From positions 13,172,992-13,236,991 of the forward strand of contig OX326958.1 in NCBI GenBank assembly GCA_946800325.1: DNA of 64,000 nucleotides. The letters run 5' to 3'. Source of the DNA: Luzula sylvatica (taxonomy: Eukaryota > Streptophyta > Magnoliopsida > Poales > Juncaceae). A program made the translations under genes and the position numbers. The notes beneath the pieces are model-generated. The model was not told the DNA's origin and searched no databases. It saw nothing but the letters and a program-made list of their open reading frames with translations. The first letter of the stretch is position 1. Each line of letters starts with the position of its first letter. Below, in pieces: positions 62,129-64,000 of the stretch.

Positions 62129-64000
62129 ATGGCTTTACCAAGTAATAACCGCTTTAGTTTGCGTTCCATTTTGGAAAAGGAACGAATGAACGGAAAGAAC
62201 TTTCTCGACTGGCAGAGGAATCTGGGATTCGTTCTGAGACAGGAAGGAAAGGCACATGTCTTGGAGACGCCTATCCCTCCTGTGACAGGGGATACAGCAA
62301 CTGAGGATGAGACATTCGAATATACGACCATGATGGACGATTCGAATGATGTCACATGCCTCATGTTGGCTACTATGACTCCTGAATATCAAATTCAGTT
62401 TGAGAAACAGGATGCATACGAGATTATGAAACAGCTCAGGGAGATGTTTCAGGTTCAAGCAAGGGTGGAGAAGTATCAAGCTCTTGGCAATGCGACGCAA
62501 TGCAAGATGCAAGAGGGTACGCCCGTTAGCTCTCATCTTCTCAAGATGAAAGGATATTTCGATCATCTTGAGAGGCTTGGCATGAAATTTGAGTTGGAGT
62601 TACAAACTGATTTGATCATGTTGTCACTGCCACCGAGTTTCGATTCGTTCATTTCGCATTTCCACATGTCGGACATGACAAGGACCATTCCCCAGCTTTT
62701 CGGAATGCTCAGAACATTCGAAAGTGACAAGAAACCGCGGTACATGAAGTCTAGGACTTCGGAGGTATTGGTGGTTCAAGGGAAGAGTCCAAACAATGGG
62801 AACAAGAACAAGAAGAGGAAGGCACAGGGCAACAAGGTTGCGCCTAAGCCAGTGAGCAAGAAAGCCAAGGATGACAAGAAGTGTTTCCACTGTCTCAAGG
62901 AGGGGCATTGGAAGCGTGATTGCGAGATCTTCCTGAGGGAGAGCAAGCAAAAGACCGCTTCTTCGGACACACCGGCATCAGGTATTTCCGTTATCGATTC
63001 ATATTTCTTTACTTTATCATCATGGGTATTGGACACTGGATGTGGGACTCATATTTGTAATAATATGCAGGGCCTAAGAAGTAGAAGATCGTTGATTCGT
63101 GGCGAAGTTGATTTACGCGTCGGGAATGGAGCTCGAGTAGCAGCATTAGCCGAAGGGACGTATGATTTAACTTTGCCAAATGGACTTATTTTAGTTTTGA
63201 ATAATTGTTGTTATGTACCTACTTTGAGTAGGAATATTATTTCTGTTTCGAGACTTATTGCGGATGGATATGAATTAGTTATTGGTACTAATGATTGTTT
63301 TATTCGCAAGAATGACATTTTCTTTAGTAATGTTCTAGTTGAAAATGGTTTATATGTCTTGGATTTAGAAAATAACAACAATAATCAGTCCATTTATAAC
63401 ATAAATACTACTCAAACAAATGAAACATACTCATGGCATTGTCGTCTCGGACACATAAACGAGAAACGCATTGCTAGACTCCAAAAGGATGGAGTACTAG
63501 ATTCTTTTGATTTAAAGTCAATAGAAAATTGCGAATCTTGTTTGATGGGTAAGATGACAAAGACACCTTTTTCCAAGAAAGGAGAAAGATCGAAAGATGT
63601 GTTGGCCCTCATACATTCCGATGTATGTGGACCGATGAGTGTCGAGGCTAGAAATGGGTATCGCTACTTCGTGACTTTTACTGACGATTATAGTAGATAT
63701 GGATATCTATACTTAATGCGTCACAAAAGTGAAACTTTTGAGAAATTCAAAGAGTTTCAACACGAGGTAGAACTTCAACTGGGCAAGAAAGTAAAAGCCA
63801 TTCGATCAGATCGAGGTGGCGAATACTTGAGCTATGAGTTTGAGGACTATCTTCGAGATTGTGGTATAGTATCACAATGGACTCCACCCGGTACACCCCA
63901 ATGGAATGGAGTGTCCGAGAGGAGGAATCGGACTTTGTTAGACATGGTTCGCTCGATGATGAGTCGCACAGATTTGCCAAAGTCATTTTGGGGTTTCGCG
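62129..64000 (+). CDS. Copia Gag-Pol (gag, protease, integrase), partial at window end
   Basis: The ATG at 62129 (MALPSNNRFSLRS) opens 624 codons with no stop to base 64000. Gag: a UBN2-like region (FLDWQRNLGFVLRQEG, about residues 25-40) and a CCHC zinc knuckle CFHCLKEGHWKRDC (about 252-265) after a basic linker. Protease: WVLDTGCGTHICNN, the D-T-G active site (about 294). Integrase: HHCC module (WHCRLGH ... CESCLMGK, about 433-475) and DDE core with HSDVCGPM, IRSDRGGEY and PQWNGVSERRNR. All three acidic residues are present. It is read as one polyprotein as in Ty1/copia. I chose this ATG because it is the first in the frame and starts at gag homology. Lineage within copia was not fixed. Confidence 0.95.
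   Translation, partial: MALPSNNRFSLRSILEKERMNGKNFLDWQRNLGFVLRQEGKAHVLETPIPPVTGDTATEDETFEYTTMMDDSNDVTCLMLATMTPEYQIQFEKQDAYEIMKQLREMFQVQARVEKYQALGNATQCKMQEGTPVSSHLLKMKGYFDHLERLGMKFELELQTDLIMLSLPPSFDSFISHFHMSDMTRTIPQLFGMLRTFESDKKPRYMKSRTSEVLVVQGKSPNNGNKNKKRKAQGNKVAPKPVSKKAKDDKKCFHCLKEGHWKRDCEIFLRESKQKTASSDTPASGISVIDSYFFTLSSWVLDTGCGTHICNNMQGLRSRRSLIRGEVDLRVGNGARVAALAEGTYDLTLPNGLILVLNNCCYVPTLSRNIISVSRLIADGYELVIGTNDCFIRKNDIFFSNVLVENGLYVLDLENNNNNQSIYNINTTQTNETYSWHCRLGHINEKRIARLQKDGVLDSFDLKSIENCESCLMGKMTKTPFSKKGERSKDVLALIHSDVCGPMSVEARNGYRYFVTFTDDYSRYGYLYLMRHKSETFEKFKEFQHEVELQLGKKVKAIRSDRGGEYLSYEFEDYLRDCGIVSQWTPPGTPQWNGVSERRNRTLLDMVRSMMSRTDLPKSFWGFA

Larger units (their letters stand above)
59900..64000 (+). 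mobile_element. Ty1/copia LTR retrotransposon, 5' part, runs off the window
   Basis: In order: 5' LTR, initiator-tRNA-Met PBS, about 1.55-kb leader and an uninterrupted frame for gag, protease and integrase to the last base. Integrase before RT is the Ty1/copia order. RT, RNase H and the 3' LTR lie beyond 64000. The element is inserted in (TTAG)n; the left flank is AGTTA, but the other copy is not visible. The open frame suggests a young, possibly intact copy. Confidence 0.95.

Noticed and set aside
60192..63986. Minus-strand ORFs in the copia element
   Set aside because: They are shadows of the open plus-strand gag-pol frame or of the leader.

Overview
This window is repeat-rich nuclear DNA from a flowering plant. 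The plant assignment rests on four things seen here: an Athila-type Ty3/gypsy retrotransposon with a tRNA-Asp-type primer site, a Ty1/copia retrotransposon primed by initiator tRNA-Met, CACTA (En/Spm-type) transposon ends with a DUF4216-like transposase tail, and broken exons of a novel plant SNARE (NPSN), a plant-specific family. I see no intact host gene, no rRNA or tRNA gene and no CRISPR array.

Layout. (1) 1-7860: degenerate (TTAG)n satellite. (2) 7861-10596: the same satellite in the opposite orientation, (CTAA)n. (3) 10597-19735: a Ty3/gypsy Athila-like element on the minus strand, with two LTRs of about 1.32 kb, a CTAAC target duplication, a PBS, a PPT, an open gag frame and a broken pol. 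(4) 19736-32163: (CTAA)n continues. (5) 32164-35566: orientation flips back to (TTAG)n. (6) 35567-56735: a composite of two CACTA families with very long inverted termini (about 0.65 and 0.55 kb). Their four ends interleave instead of nesting. The composite also holds two Helitron-type 3' termini facing outward, AT-rich low-complexity tracts, several local tandem duplications, and a run of same-strand gene fragments (unknown exon, ABC1/AarF-type kinase, NPSN SNARE) ending about 0.6 kb before a Helitron 3' end. (7) 56736-59899: (TTAG)n again. (8) 59900-64000: the 5' part of a Ty1/copia element (LTR, PBS, long leader, open gag-protease-integrase frame) that runs off the window.

How it fits together. 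The ground state is a very large tetranucleotide-based satellite. It is not uniform: recurring 'punctuation words' such as GGGTATGTAGGAAGGTAG and AATAGGTATTTAAGAAGATAG occur in a repeated order, giving a higher-order repeat of roughly 0.9 to 2.7 kb. The central block is inverted relative to its flanks. Mobile elements of different ages then inserted: the gypsy element (LTRs differ at about 3% by eye, coding region dead), the CACTA/Helitron composite (captured fragments decayed), and the copia element (ORF still open, so probably youngest). The (TTAG)n unit puts a stop in every frame of both strands every 12 bases, so about 30 kb of this window cannot code for protein.

Most unusual: the higher-order (TTAG)n satellite with orientation switches, the interlocked CACTA ends, and the fragment-carrying Helitron-like segment. 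All coordinates, identities and divergence values were read by eye.
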